The notes under the pieces were generated by a model. It did no database searches. It was not told the DNA's origin and saw only the letters and a list, made by a program, of their open reading frames with translations. This document shows, in pieces, positions 22,000-33,966 of a stretch of 64,000 nucleotides of DNA (the stretch's first letter is position 1; the number at the start of each line of letters is the position of its first letter). Both the position numbers and the translations under genes were made by a program. This DNA is from Hofstenia miamia (lineage: Eukaryota > Xenacoelomorpha > Acoela > Hofsteniidae), in NCBI GenBank assembly GCA_900660155.1, contig CABFPE010001072.1, forward strand, positions 20,491 to 84,490, read 5' to 3'.

Positions 22000-23751
22000 A
22001 AATACGTAGTTGGTTGATCAGTCTCTAAATTGATGAGATTGTCAACACACAACGACACAGTAGTTTGCGGCTCTTCAATAATGAAAAGTGATAATCTGCA
22101 CTTTCACCTTGCACTGAGATTAAAGATGCCCTTTTTCTCCACAAGTGAAGCATCTCACTGATGATAAGTCGAATACCTTTTTGGCAACTGAAGGCCTCCT
22201 AGGCTCAAAGCTCTTTGTTCCAGACACACCAGACAAACTAGTAATATCATTATTGATGCATTGAGAATTCTGGAGCATATAAACAACACTAATAGCTTTT
22301 CAGATGATCTTGTGGAGGCTATCCTCAGGATCACATCAAACTTCTAACCAGTTTCTTATCAATGAAGGAAAACCCCAACAAATATAAGAGAATAGATCAT
22401 GTTTTGAGTACTCTTTAGAAAGACTGCTCAAACAAAATAAGTGTTTGACCTGGGTAATATAGTTCTGAATATCGTCACCAAATTTAAAAGACATATCACA
22501 CAATAATGTTTTATACTGATGCTTGATGTGCAGTGCTCAGTAATGATCCTCAAAGAAGCCCACCAATAGCTGGTAGTCAGTTTTGATGTTCTGATCTAGC
22601 ATCATGTATTGGTTGAATGCCAATCCACTAAGATATAAAGGAAACTGTGAAACGGCTGACTCCTGTGAATTTTTGTGTTGTTTCATAGTCAGCTCAAACA
22701 AGAAAAACCATTCGTCAAAGGACTGTGACACAGCATCAATTTGTCCGGTGAATTTAGGCAAAACAGAGTGTTTACTATACACTTGTGTCTGTCCATTGGA
22801 CTCAAGAGGAAGGATTGAATCGCGGTATCTTGGCTGATATTTTGTGCCAACTTTTTCAGTAAATGGACTAGTATCACTAACATGTTGTTCCTTGAATGCA
22901 GGAACAACAACGGTGCTCACCAGATCAGGCAATGACTGGACATACCCTGTTTGAGGAGTGGCTCCAGTAGTTAACGTAGATACTTGCATAAGAGCTGCCT
23001 GAGCAAAAGTAGGTTGACTGTGTGAAGGACTAGTGGAACAAGGTATAGAACAGGACCCTCCAAACAAAGGAACGGCTGGAGGAGGTTGGTTGGCACCCAC
23101 TAGCTGAACTACTCAACTGATGATCTTCTCAGCTAATTCATCCAAAGCTTCATTTAATGCAGCATGAGTAACATATTCATCATGTTGTTGAGACAATGCC
23201 TCCTCATGTCAGTGTGAGTTGTTGACGGCACCCTTCAACTCATGTATTTGTAATTCTAGCACAATAGTGGACTCCAGCATCTGGTGCTCCATCCTTTGAT
23301 AAGCCACATGTTGGGTGTTAATTTCAGCCAGGAGAGACTCCACTTGGTGTTTGCTTTCCATCCTTAGAGCAACTTGTTGTGATAAGGCTTCCTTCAAGTG
23401 ATTGATCTCTGCAAGGTGAACATTAGAATGGGGATTTGATGGAGTAATAACACTGGCAAAACTACGAGGACGAAGGGGAATTGGAGGAGCATTCTAGGTG
23501 TTCATAATGCGGTGTAAGTTTTGGTGATACAATAGGCTCATAGCACTTGCATCACTATATGGAATGGTTGAGGCATTCTGATCCATTCATTGCATAGTCG
23601 CAATGGGAGAGGTAGGTTGGGAAGAAAAATTAAGTAACGATCCAATGGTACAAGGGGTAACATTCTGGTTACCAGCGCTTGCACAGAGGATACTCTGAAT
23701 TGGAGGAGTCCCAAAAGTAGGAGAGTAAGTAACAGTACGACTAGAATCCAT
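22000..23751 (-). pseudogene. E2 gag region, broken
   Basis: The likely start codon is at 23749-23751 (MDSSRTVTYSP). A Gln/Glu-rich helical part lies at 23209-23397, then a Pro/Ser/Thr-rich linker and the capsid-like part (22537-22800: VLPKFTGQIDAVSQSFDEW, FPLYLSGLAFNQYM). A CCHC box starting CFTCGEKGH lies near 22100-22145. Several breaks. Confidence 0.82.
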
Positions 23752-24163
23752 TATAACTTAAAGAAAAAAAACAACAATTTCCAAGACTGACAATAGGGAG
23801 CACTTCCACACACACAAGAGCAAAAAGTCACTTACGGAGGTAACAACTATTAGCAGACCAAATTGGGGAAAAATGAACACAGTGGTACTTGGTAATAAAT
23901 CCAACATATCAAAGCACTAGTAAAAGTAAAACAAACAAGAAATTTAACAATTGACATCAGCCAAATAAGAAACACTAAGGGCTTTGTCATCATCCTTCAA
24001 GGGTGAGGAAGTTAATGCATACATTGATAGGTAAACTTACTCAGAAGTTCCATAGTGATCAGGGGAAACAACTATCCATGCTGAAATGCACCAAAAAGAA
24101 AACAACTAACAGCCAAACCATTGAAAGAAAAACAACAAGATTAAACAGTTATCATGTCAGCAT
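23752..24163 (-). other. E2 leader between primer site and gag
   Basis: About 410 bases, A-rich on the shown strand, with no supported reading frame; the untranslated leader of E2. Identical or nearly so at 49783-50194. Confidence 0.6.
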
Positions 24164-24179
24164 CCTGTCATGGTTGCCA
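24164..24179 (-). promoter_or_regulatory. E2 primer binding site, tRNA-Arg-like
   Basis: Minus strand TGGCAACCATGACAGG, next to the 5' LTR. Two differences from the canonical Arg-type site TGGCGACCGTGACAGG. Copy 2: 50195-50210. Confidence 0.7.
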
Positions 24180-25069
24180 TCTAGAATTGTGGGCTGGTAG
24201 GGTAACTTAACTAGAAACTTAATTGACTCTGCAGAAGGTTTGAATAGCATTTACAGAACAGCCACAATTCCAAGAAACAGAATAACATAGAACTTTTAAC
24301 TTATAGATGTAACATTAGTAATTCATCCAAGTAACAAAACTACTTTAGGTAAAATCCAAGATGACTAATTCCTATGGCTTCCAGCTTAAGCGGACCATCT
24401 GAAAAGTAAAGTGCTTAACCTATTGACTGGTGCTACCCTATTTGTCTCACTTGCTTAATTTCTATCTCACTTCAGAAAGTACAAACTCTCATTTTCATTG
24501 TTATCTCTCAGCTCACTATTAAATAATCTGTAATTGCCAGATATTCATGCTAGCCAACAGCATGGTATCATCACAGTGTTAGGTTTTATAAGTGCATGTA
24601 CTTGTTGAACGACAAAAGAGAGATTTATTATTTCCTTATACATAACTGTATATGTAACTTAATGAGTCCACAGACTGGGTAATCAACAGACCCCCAGAAG
24701 CAACTTGTTGCCCCATGCTAGTGAAAGCACTCCTGAATTGTCGCCAATCTTAAGCAATAAGTTTCATAAATATAATAAATAACTAGAAAATACAATGGTA
24801 AAGACAGCAGTTGAGAGTAGATAAAATCTATTAAGCTATCACTACACTAGTCTCAGGTTTTATACAAATGTTTACAATAATCAGATGTCAACATAGTTTA
24901 ACATGATTGAATTCTTTTCCCTTGCAAAATTAAATTTGAGCAACAATAAGCACCATTGAGGGGACAAAAAACTAGCAATATTAACCTAAGATCGAAAATA
25001 GCTACTGACATAGTAGTGACGTAATAATACAATACAAAGGATTTAAAGAATCAAATCAACAAATCAAAT
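24180..25069 (-). repeat. E2 5' LTR, copy 1, running into the gap
   Basis: About 890 bases matching 50211-51118. It stops at the N gap just before the LTR end. Confidence 0.88.
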
Positions 25070-26069
25070 NNNNNNNNNNNNNNNNNNNNNNNNNNNNNNN
25101 NNNNNNNNNNNNNNNNNNNNNNNNNNNNNNNNNNNNNNNNNNNNNNNNNNNNNNNNNNNNNNNNNNNNNNNNNNNNNNNNNNNNNNNNNNNNNNNNNNNN
25201 NNNNNNNNNNNNNNNNNNNNNNNNNNNNNNNNNNNNNNNNNNNNNNNNNNNNNNNNNNNNNNNNNNNNNNNNNNNNNNNNNNNNNNNNNNNNNNNNNNNN
25301 NNNNNNNNNNNNNNNNNNNNNNNNNNNNNNNNNNNNNNNNNNNNNNNNNNNNNNNNNNNNNNNNNNNNNNNNNNNNNNNNNNNNNNNNNNNNNNNNNNNN
25401 NNNNNNNNNNNNNNNNNNNNNNNNNNNNNNNNNNNNNNNNNNNNNNNNNNNNNNNNNNNNNNNNNNNNNNNNNNNNNNNNNNNNNNNNNNNNNNNNNNNN
25501 NNNNNNNNNNNNNNNNNNNNNNNNNNNNNNNNNNNNNNNNNNNNNNNNNNNNNNNNNNNNNNNNNNNNNNNNNNNNNNNNNNNNNNNNNNNNNNNNNNNN
25601 NNNNNNNNNNNNNNNNNNNNNNNNNNNNNNNNNNNNNNNNNNNNNNNNNNNNNNNNNNNNNNNNNNNNNNNNNNNNNNNNNNNNNNNNNNNNNNNNNNNN
25701 NNNNNNNNNNNNNNNNNNNNNNNNNNNNNNNNNNNNNNNNNNNNNNNNNNNNNNNNNNNNNNNNNNNNNNNNNNNNNNNNNNNNNNNNNNNNNNNNNNNN
25801 NNNNNNNNNNNNNNNNNNNNNNNNNNNNNNNNNNNNNNNNNNNNNNNNNNNNNNNNNNNNNNNNNNNNNNNNNNNNNNNNNNNNNNNNNNNNNNNNNNNN
25901 NNNNNNNNNNNNNNNNNNNNNNNNNNNNNNNNNNNNNNNNNNNNNNNNNNNNNNNNNNNNNNNNNNNNNNNNNNNNNNNNNNNNNNNNNNNNNNNNNNNN
26001 NNNNNNNNNNNNNNNNNNNNNNNNNNNNNNNNNNNNNNNNNNNNNNNNNNNNNNNNNNNNNNNNNNNNN
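25070..26069. other. Assembly gap of 1000 N
   Basis: Exactly 1000 undetermined bases. The round length suggests a default scaffold gap rather than a measured distance. It separates the two copies of the 25-kb block. Any open frame drawn through it is meaningless. Confidence 0.99.
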
Positions 26070-26274
26070 AAAATGCAAACTAAATTAGTGGGAAAATAAA
26101 AAATGTAAGGTAGTGTGGGGAAAGTAAAAAATGTAATTATGTGGAAAGTAAAAAAGTAAAAAATGCAAACTAAATTTAGGCACAAAAATAACACAAAAAC
26201 TAGTAAAAGTACCATCATGAACGTCAGTAAAACACCCTCGCCAATATCCACGACGCCTCAGGTCAAAGGCCACC

Positions 26275-26424
26275 CCTCTCGACCAATCAGAAAAAAGTGG
26301 AATGAAATGGACTCCACCTCTCGACCAATCAGAAAAAAGTGGGATAAAATGGACTCCACCTCTCGACCAATCAGAAAAAAGTGGAATGAAATACGAGTCT
26401 CTTTATACTACTTTAGCCAATCAA
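26275..26424 (+). promoter_or_regulatory. Phased CCAAT-box array, copy 2
   Basis: Identical to the array at 206-355: three 42-bp units starting at 26275, 26317 and 26359, then the TATA-like and fourth CCAAT sites. Confidence 0.5.
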
Positions 26425-27259
26425 AATGCAGTTTATGCATTCATTGCGTTTGAATCATCGAAAAATTTCGAATTAAATCTATCTTACTTTTGATTTAATG
26501 AGGAACACCAAATAATTATATTATATTAACATTTATTTCAGTTTTGATTACAAAAATTCAAAATATCGATCCTATAATTTCAGCTTGCAATCCAATCAAG
26601 ATAATGCCAATTCGGCTCATTTTATAATCCTTGCCAAAAATAATGTAATCTACACACACACACATACGCACACACAAAACATTGAAAACTTTAATTTCCA
26701 TAAAACAAAACTAAAATATTAAACTTGTTCATAAATGTCTGTGAAAAATGTTTCTTTGATATGTGATTTAACATAAAATACTTTAAAATTTGGATTGGAC
26801 GCGTGGAATAAAACTCTTCTTAAATGCTTCTGTTCTTGTTAATATAGGAATGTATTCTTTTCCATTTCTGTTATGACGAATGTTTCGGCTTTTAATAAGT
26901 ACTTGGTGTAATGGATGGTGATTATTTCAATAGATCTTAGTAGTAAGCAAAGGCAGGGTTTGATATATGCAGTTTTCTAACAATAATCATTTTTTAATAA
27001 CCTTTTACTCTTTTCTAATGATTTTGATAAGAAAAAAGGCGTTTTTTTAGAAATTCAGGATGTTACAGCCTGGGGTAAAAAACTACGGCCATACATATAT
27101 AAATATTTATTCAATTATGCCCCATTTTCAACTATGTACCAATATGTTTTTGAGCAATTTTTGGCATTTTTTAGAAAACCTGCCTTTTACGGACATCCGC
27201 AATGTTTTTGAAGCCAGAATTTTTGCATGAAATTCAGTGCTTCTACTTTTAATTACACC

Positions 27260-27592
27260 CTATTTCTTAAACAAAACATAAAACTTGTCAGATGCCCTAA
27301 AAAAAGGATTTTTCTTTAAAAAATTACAAGTATTATTAATAGCATAACAATAGCCCCAACTCAATCCATATTCATTATAAAATCGACCATAACTGTCATG
27401 GAGGATTGAATGTGTATGGCAACATTGAATACTTCCAAATAAATATTCAAATAGGTTTGTTAAACATCCTTCTCCTGGCCCAATCAAACCAATTTCCTGG
27501 TAAAATTTGTCTAATATTTCAATTATAGAAATGTTCTTGTCAAAATTAACCATATAAAGACGTTGGTAAGCTAAACAAGCCTTGAAAATCAC
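27260..27592 (-). CDS. PLA2-like small protein, copy 2 (110 aa)
   Basis: Identical in translation to 1191-1523: IGPGEG loop and CCHTHSILHDSYGRF helix. Same caveats apply. Confidence 0.35.
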   Translation of the reverse strand: MIFKACLAYQRLYMVNFDKNISIIEILDKFYQEIGLIGPGEGCLTNLFEYLFGSIQCCHTHSILHDSYGRFYNEYGLSWGYCYAINNTCNFLKKNPFFRASDKFYVLFKK

Positions 27593-27828
27593 AAGATTTA
27601 ACTTAGGATAATTAAATTTTTGTATTTTAAAGTTATGTATTACATATTTTATAACTTCTTTTGGACTGGTTAATTCACGTTTCTTGTTTCATTAAAACAA
27701 CCCATTGATTGCACTCCATAAGTTTTTTCATTTTCTCCTGTCTTGGTATTATTTACTGTGTTCAGTATAATTGGTTCACTTACAATTTGAACTCTTTTAC
27801 TCATTTCTATATAAGAGATTAGAAAAAA

Positions 27829-28515
27829 TTAATTTTTAAAATTTGTTTTAGGAAGGAAATATGTCAAATTTTGCAAACTAATCCATGTTATAGGCTCTGC
27901 ATCACTTGCAAACAGCCAAAATGGACCATTCTCAGGAGAAATATCACACTGAATTACACTATTTGATGTAGCTAGTCCAAATATTAATTTATTATTATTA
28001 TCTAAACTATATGCAAGTTCCTGATTAATTTTAATTATGTTTGCACGATTTGCACGCTTTTGCAAGTTGTGCTTATTCCTTTGGCATATTCCTCTGAAGA
28101 ATACTTGTGTACCAATTAACTTATATTGACAATATTGCAAATCAGAATTATTAGTGTTCTTAAATTCAATATCAAATGCCATTCCTTTAATATTAGCACT
28201 GTTGTCAGTATTCAATTCAATATCATTATAAAACAAATCAGTGGTGTCAAAATATACATTATTTAAGGAAACAAATGTTTCTTCAAGTACTAAATTGTGT
28301 ACAGACAATACACCAAATTTAGTAATTTGGATATAAACATCTTTTGTTTTTTCAGAAACCACTGCACATCTTATTGTTTTTAAAGGCCACACTTCTTTTG
28401 GTAAAGTAAATAAAGTCAAGTTGCTAGACAAAGTTTCGCCAGTTCTAAAAACATATTTACCTCTAAAATGTACAAAGGTATTAATTATTGTATAGTATAC
28501 ATCAGTATACATCAT
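27829..28515 (-). CDS. Spike or tail-fibre-like head protein, copy 2 (228 aa)
   Basis: Identical in translation to 1760-2446, including DVYIQITKFGVLSV and FVSLNNVYFD. Confidence 0.4.
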   Translation of the reverse strand: MMYTDVYYTIINTFVHFRGKYVFRTGETLSSNLTLFTLPKEVWPLKTIRCAVVSEKTKDVYIQITKFGVLSVHNLVLEETFVSLNNVYFDTTDLFYNDIELNTDNSANIKGMAFDIEFKNTNNSDLQYCQYKLIGTQVFFRGICQRNKHNLQKRANRANIIKINQELAYSLDNNNKLIFGLATSNSVIQCDISPENGPFWLFASDAEPITWISLQNLTYFLPKTNFKN

Positions 28516-29337
28516 TTTTTAAATGTAACATATTATATTGATTTTTTGATAAGATACAAATTCCTGAAAGTGAAATGTAACTATGTTTATCTCTAACATA
28601 AATATAACCATTTTCTATTCAAATTTTATCAAAACCTTTATCACCATAGGCAGGAAAATCTAAAGCTTTCTCATGGTTTTCAGTTTTAAAAAATTGATTT
28701 TTATAAGCAGCTCCATTAGTTTCCAAAGTTTTTATCAAACCAAATAACCATATTTTTTCAGAGAATTGTGATATTGCATAAGCCTTTTTAAAACCACGTT
28801 CATAATTCTCTGCAAATGTTTTTCCACCTTCAGTTCTTTCAAATAATTGAATATTCNTTTTTAAAGGCCACACTTCTTTTGGTAAAGTAAATAAAGTCAA
28901 GTTGCTAGACAAAGTCTCACCAGTTCTAAAAACATATTTACCTCTAAAATGTACAAAGGTATTAATTATTGTATAGTATACATCAGTATACATCATTTTT
29001 TTAATGTAACATATTATATTGATTTTTTGATAAGATACAAATTCCTGAAAGTGAAATGTAACTATGTTTATCTCTAACATAAATATAACCATTTTCTATT
29101 CAAATTTTATCAAAACCTTTATCACCATAGGCAGGAAAATCTAAAGCTTTCTCATGGTTTTCAGTTTTAAAAAATTGATTTTTATAAGCAGCTCCATTAG
29201 TTTCCAAAGTTTTTATCAAACCAAATAACCATATTTTTTCAGAGAATTGTGATATTGCATAAGCCTTTTTAAAACCACGTTCATAATTCTCTGCAAATGT
29301 TTTTCCACCTTCAGTTCTTTCAAATAATTGAATATTC
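28377..29337. repeat. 480-bp local duplication joined by one N, copy 2
   Basis: Bases 28377-28856 recur at 28858-29337 around a single N at 28857. The overlap is 18 bases shorter than in copy 1, so the join was made separately in each copy. Confidence 0.85.
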
Positions 29338-29369
29338 ATTTGTTGTAAATTTGAATAGAAATTATGCAT
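29100..29369 (-). CDS. Unidentified small protein, copy 2 (89 aa)
   Basis: Identical in translation to 3049-3318. A partial second copy at 28619-28856 comes from the N-marked overlap. Confidence 0.35.
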   Translation of the reverse strand: MHNFYSNLQQMNIQLFERTEGGKTFAENYERGFKKAYAISQFSEKIWLFGLIKTLETNGAAYKNQFFKTENHEKALDFPAYGDKGFDKI

Positions 29370-29492
29370 AGACTAAACACTACATAATTGAAATTAGATT
29401 GCTTAATAATTTGCAAAATCTTGTTTTCATTGTTTGCAAGTTTTTTTTTTAACATGATCTTCCATTTGTTGTTTGTTAATAGTATCCCTTTT

Positions 29493-29699
29493 CTATTCAC
29501 CATCACAAACATTTATAATTTTCTTGTTGTGCATATTTAAATCTCTATTAAAAAGATTATACCCTGATATATCTAACTTATTATATTCAATTTGATTTAT
29601 TTTATATTTTATGAGTTTAACATCTGTTTCTATGTTATTATTGTAACCTTCTTGATAAGAATCTGTAGCTTCAGGTATTACACTATTATTAAATCCCAT
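29493..29699 (-). CDS. Small fibre-like protein, copy 2 (68 aa)
   Basis: Identical in translation to 3442-3648, ending in the DLNMHNKKIINV fibre-like repeat. Confidence 0.35.
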   Translation of the reverse strand: MGFNNSVIPEATDSYQEGYNNNIETDVKLIKYKINQIEYNKLDISGYNLFNRDLNMHNKKIINVCDGE

Positions 29700-30151
29700 T
29701 TATAGAGTCAAAGCAAATTTATTGCTTAATGTATACAAAATTCTACAAACTAACACATGACAAAAGAAAAATAAAATATAAACAAATAAATAACTACAAA
29801 TTAATATGTACAATATATAGTAATATTATCAATGTTTGTGTGAATATTTGTGTAGGTGCTCAATGTTGGATGTATGTTTCAAATTCATGAAGCGTATTAC
29901 CATCCCCTAATGTATATTGTTTTGTTATATAAGGAAAAAAAGAAAATATTTTTTTCCAACATTTGAATTTCACTACAGTTAGCTGTTAACATTTTAGAAA
30001 ATAGTTTTTAATATGTTCTTCATTTTTATATTTGTCACATTTTCTTTTGTAAAGATCATTAAGTATTGAGAAATAATATCTTCCCTTACTTCTTTCATAT
30101 ATAAACCAAATACAATAGTATCCACATAATACATTAAAACTTTTTTGATAC

Positions 30152-31484
30152 TGTAGAATCTTGCCAATCCAAATTTCTGCCTTTATTTCATAGTAACTTA
30201 TTACTTTCCATAGTGGTTATGACAATTAATCTTGACAAGCTTATAATCCTCCCCTTTCATTTGAGTGTTAGTCTGATTAACTTATATTAATAAACATAAC
30301 TTATCTAACAATGACTCATTAAGATAGAGAGTGGTAGATGGAAGACAGGGTCAAAACCTGAAGTGGTGCCATGTGATTCCAGAGATCCATTGATCAGCCA
30401 CAACTACAACTTGTGCTTGAACTTTGCAGGGAAACCATTAATGGGATCAGTGTGTGAATAGGAAACTCAGTGATTGTGTATTGGTGACTACCTACAAATT
30501 TAGTGCATTGATTGTTTTTGTTATTATGACTATGTAAAGATAATTGAACACCACAACCACAATGCTTTAGCTTGTTATTGAACCTTACATATAATAGCCC
30601 TACAGATATAGTATTACATGCTAGCCCTTTGTACATGTAAATAATCAATGCCATCAGCAAGAAAGTGAATGCATAAGTTGGCCCAAGGTCTATGAGATAA
30701 TACTGTGAGCAACTTAAATTTAATAACTTTAATACTGAAATAATAATAATGACTATAAGGTAATAGCATGAGCTAATTAAATTCAATACTGAATTACTAA
30801 ATATGATATAGAACCATAAATGACCTGGATTCAATAATGGAATAACAAACATGTAGATCAAAGTAAATAGAATCATAATAACTGACAAGCAATGAGTAAT
30901 AGGAAAGCTATAACAGAGAAAAATCCCTATTCCTAATTGTAACCTAAAAGCACTTTAAGGAAACTACAGCTATCACCCTCACCACCATTAAATAGCTGAT
31001 TGTGAGGCTGCTCCAGCATTCCTTTAAATGTATGTGGGAACCACTGTACAATTACCTCTAGTACTTAAACACTTAGCTTTCCATAAATTATTAAATAATG
31101 TGACAAGAGAAGAAGTAAATCCAAACTAAATTTGTTCATCAATCATCTTAACAATCATAACATATTTATAGCTCTTTTTAGTAAATAATCAAATACTTGA
31201 CTAGTACCTGCTTGATTGATTCTTGTTTACAATTTTCCCTCGTATTTTAGTTTTGCTTTTAATTACACGTCAGTGTTAATTAGAGTATGCTGTTTGGCCA
31301 TCTTTGTTTTTGCCAAATACTGTTGAGCAAAATTTAAATATAAACTGCATAAAACAATTTACAAATCAAATAATTGATCATAACCATGTGTTTACATCTT
31401 AATCATTATTACATTTTAGTCTTAGTTACGTCCATCTATATTCTTACTTTGACCACACATGGTTATTTGATGGATTATGCCACA
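30152..31484 (-). repeat. E1 3' LTR, copy 2
   Basis: TGTAGAATCT to ATGCCACA, as at 4101-5433; the polypurine tract follows at 31485-31497. Confidence 0.85.
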
Positions 31485-31497
31485 CTCCCCCTCCAGC

Positions 31498-33506
31498 ATA
31501 GCTAATTTAGGATGACCACTCTTTCTCCATGTACCATCTCCACTGCCTTCTTGATAATCCCATTGGCTTCTCTCATTTCCCAACTGACTCTCTCATATTG
31601 TTCCTCTTTGGTGATTTTTTGTACAACATCTTTTTCAGTAGTGAGCATTTTCTTATGTCTAAGATACAAAGGGTTCTTTAAGGACTTTGATATTGTGCAC
31701 ATACTTCTTAACTCATTGAGTTTTTCATTGAATATTCCATAATACTTTTAGTATAACCTTAATCCTTTAATGGCTATCATCAATGTCAGTATCACATCAA
31801 TTCTGCTAGTATGTGCTAGATCAGGGTGGATTTCTGTGTTCAGGTAAAAGAACTCATATGTTGATCTTAGTGACTTACATATTGACGCCTCTTCATAAAA
31901 AGCACTTATATTTTCCAGTACTTCTTCTTCAGTGATTTCTTCTGGCTCATTCTTTCCCAATCTTACCATAGTGATAATTTCAACACATTGCATTATGTCA
32001 TAGTATCTGTATCATGAGCTCCATAATTCTCCCACCACAATATCATTTATTCCTGAAAATAATATCACTGTCTGCATTGTTTGTTTTTCAATCTCCTTCC
32101 AAACTTTTTGTATTTGCTTGTGTATCAGCTCTCCTTCACAGTACAAATCATATGGTGTAACTTGCCCTTCTATGAAAATTCTTTCTTTATTGTTATTCTT
32201 CAATAGAATTTCTTTAGACTTTTTGTATCTCTCATCATTTACAGTTTTCTCTGCTGCTTGTTGATTATTAACATAGGTATTTTCCTCATGCCACATTGCT
32301 TTAGCAGCCTTTTTATCTATCAGCCTCAATGTTGGTAATAGCATCAGAATGGAAATTGTTGGTGGTGGTGTGCATTTATAAAGCATAGTCATTGTTTTCT
32401 CCTCTATTATTTTATATGTGCCTTTCATTTCCACAGTTGTTGCCATTCCAAATGTTGCTGTATAGTTATTTTTGGCTTTCTTATTATTTTCCCAGAATGT
32501 GTTTGTTAAGCCATTCTTCATCAAATTCTGTGCCATCTCTGGTTATATTATCATTTTCAAAGTGAAACATTTGATGTCCACAGCAATTTGATTCTGGGGT
32601 TGCAACATCTCTTCAATTTCTTTTTGTGTAAATGCCTCTGTACATAGTATTTTAATTAGCAATTTTGTCTTGAATTCATATTCTCTGTACTATATTGTTT
32701 GTGCATTCTCTACGGACTGTAATTTCAACCAAAAGTCTTTTGTTGTCTGTATCCACCCACGATATTTCACTTGGCTCTTGCTCACCCCATTTCTCCATAT
32801 TGACTTTGTCAATTACTCTCTGAGTTTTGGGGGTTAATGCAATTTATGTTGATTGCAATAGTATGTCTTCCACTTCCATTTCTTCCTGACTTTTACTCAC
32901 CATCTCAATAATTTCAATAGGACAATTTTGTCCCTTTTATCTGATTTCACTATTCTTCACAAAGTATATCACTGTCAAATGTTTTTTATCCAAATTTACC
33001 TGTTCGCATTCTCTTAATATTTTCTCTCTGTTCTTGGTGAGTTTTTATACATCTTTCAAGGTAAATTGTTCATCAAACGTTATGTGTACCATGCTCTTGA
33101 AATATGGCCTATTAAATTCTTCTCTCATCTCCATTGTATACACAATTATCATATTGCATGTGGGTCAATTCTTCTTGTCAATTACTATAGGAATTGCAAA
33201 ACTTTCATTTTCTTTTGTAGACGTGCTTTCTCTAATTAACCATTTTGTCTCTGGCAATAAGTTATCATATGAATTTTATCTCATCTTCCTGTTCACAATG
33301 AAATACAGGTGGATTCTCTCTCTGCCTATTTTGGTCATTTGGCTTTCTCTTTCTTCTGACTGAGACGATTTTGTTGTTATCAATGTTTGTTTGTAAGAGA
33401 ATATCCCTGAGCTTTCCATTGTCATTGGGAGCAAACTTGTAGAAGGATGTTCTGATATATCCATGTTGGAGTCATCACTTATTGGCTGAGTTTCCCAATC
33501 TTTCAT
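31498..33506 (-). pseudogene. E1 ORF3 region, copy 2, broken
   Basis: Same content as 5447-7455: KIGRERIHLYFIVNRK near the start, VILFSGINDIV and LAHTSRIDVILT distally. Confidence 0.65.
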
Positions 33507-33531
33507 GGTAATTGATGCGGTTTCCTCTTTG

Positions 33532-33966
33532 CCCTTTAATTGGCATCAAGTACTACTGGATGTTGAAGGGGAGTGTGCATAATTTTGTGTTTCCAACCTC
33601 ACGCCCTTTAATTGGCAATTGGTGTCATGATGATGGCCCTTGTTTACCCGCCTGCCCTTTAATTGACATTTGGTTGAGGGTGATCTTTCCATTGCTATCT
33701 CCATCCTCATACCCTTTAATCAGTAATCAGATTGAGAAGACTTCCTTCTTATTCTTCTTCTTTTGTTAGTCAGTGTTAAATACTCCATCCTCATACCCTT
33801 TAATTGGTAATCAGATTGTGGAGCTCATCTTCTTACTTGTCTTCTTGTATTACTAAGTGGTGAATGCTCCATCATCATGCCCTTTAATTGACAATCAGAT
33901 TGTGGAGACCTAGTTTTCATAGTGGAACTTGTTGATGTGTCCTCCATCCTCACACCCTGATGATCA
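33532..33966 (-). repeat. In-frame degenerate repeats, E1 copy 2
   Basis: Same units as 7481-7915, with identical spacings of 72, 51, 57, 84 and 84 between the CCCTTTAAT cores. Confidence 0.75.

Larger units (their letters stand above)
1..25069. repeat. 25-kb duplicated block, copy 1
   Basis: The whole stretch recurs at 26070-51118 in the same orientation. The first bases of the window are the same as the first bases after the N gap. The two copies appear identical to about 11.88 kb, apart from an 18-bp difference at a single-N junction, and then differ by scattered substitutions and short indels. The block holds the small-frame cluster, element E1 and most of element E2. It ends inside the 5' LTR of E2, a typical place for a contig to stop. 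Likely an alternative haplotype placed in tandem; a true segmental duplication is the other reading. Confidence 0.95.
13776..25069 (-). mobile_element. E2: Ty3/Gypsy LTR retrotransposon, copy 1, broken
   Basis: Sits at the cut edge of the E1 5' LTR. Parts on the minus strand: 3' LTR (13776-14702), ORF3, RNase H-integrase, protease-reverse transcriptase, gag, leader and primer site, and 5' LTR (24180 into the gap). Same plan as E1, but with longer open pol stretches and about 10 to 15 breaks, mostly in gag and ORF3. The two LTRs differ by about 4% by eye. Confidence 0.9.

Noticed and set aside
25056-26251. Long minus-strand frames of 340 and 395 codons.
   Set aside because: They are open only because they cross the 1000-N gap.
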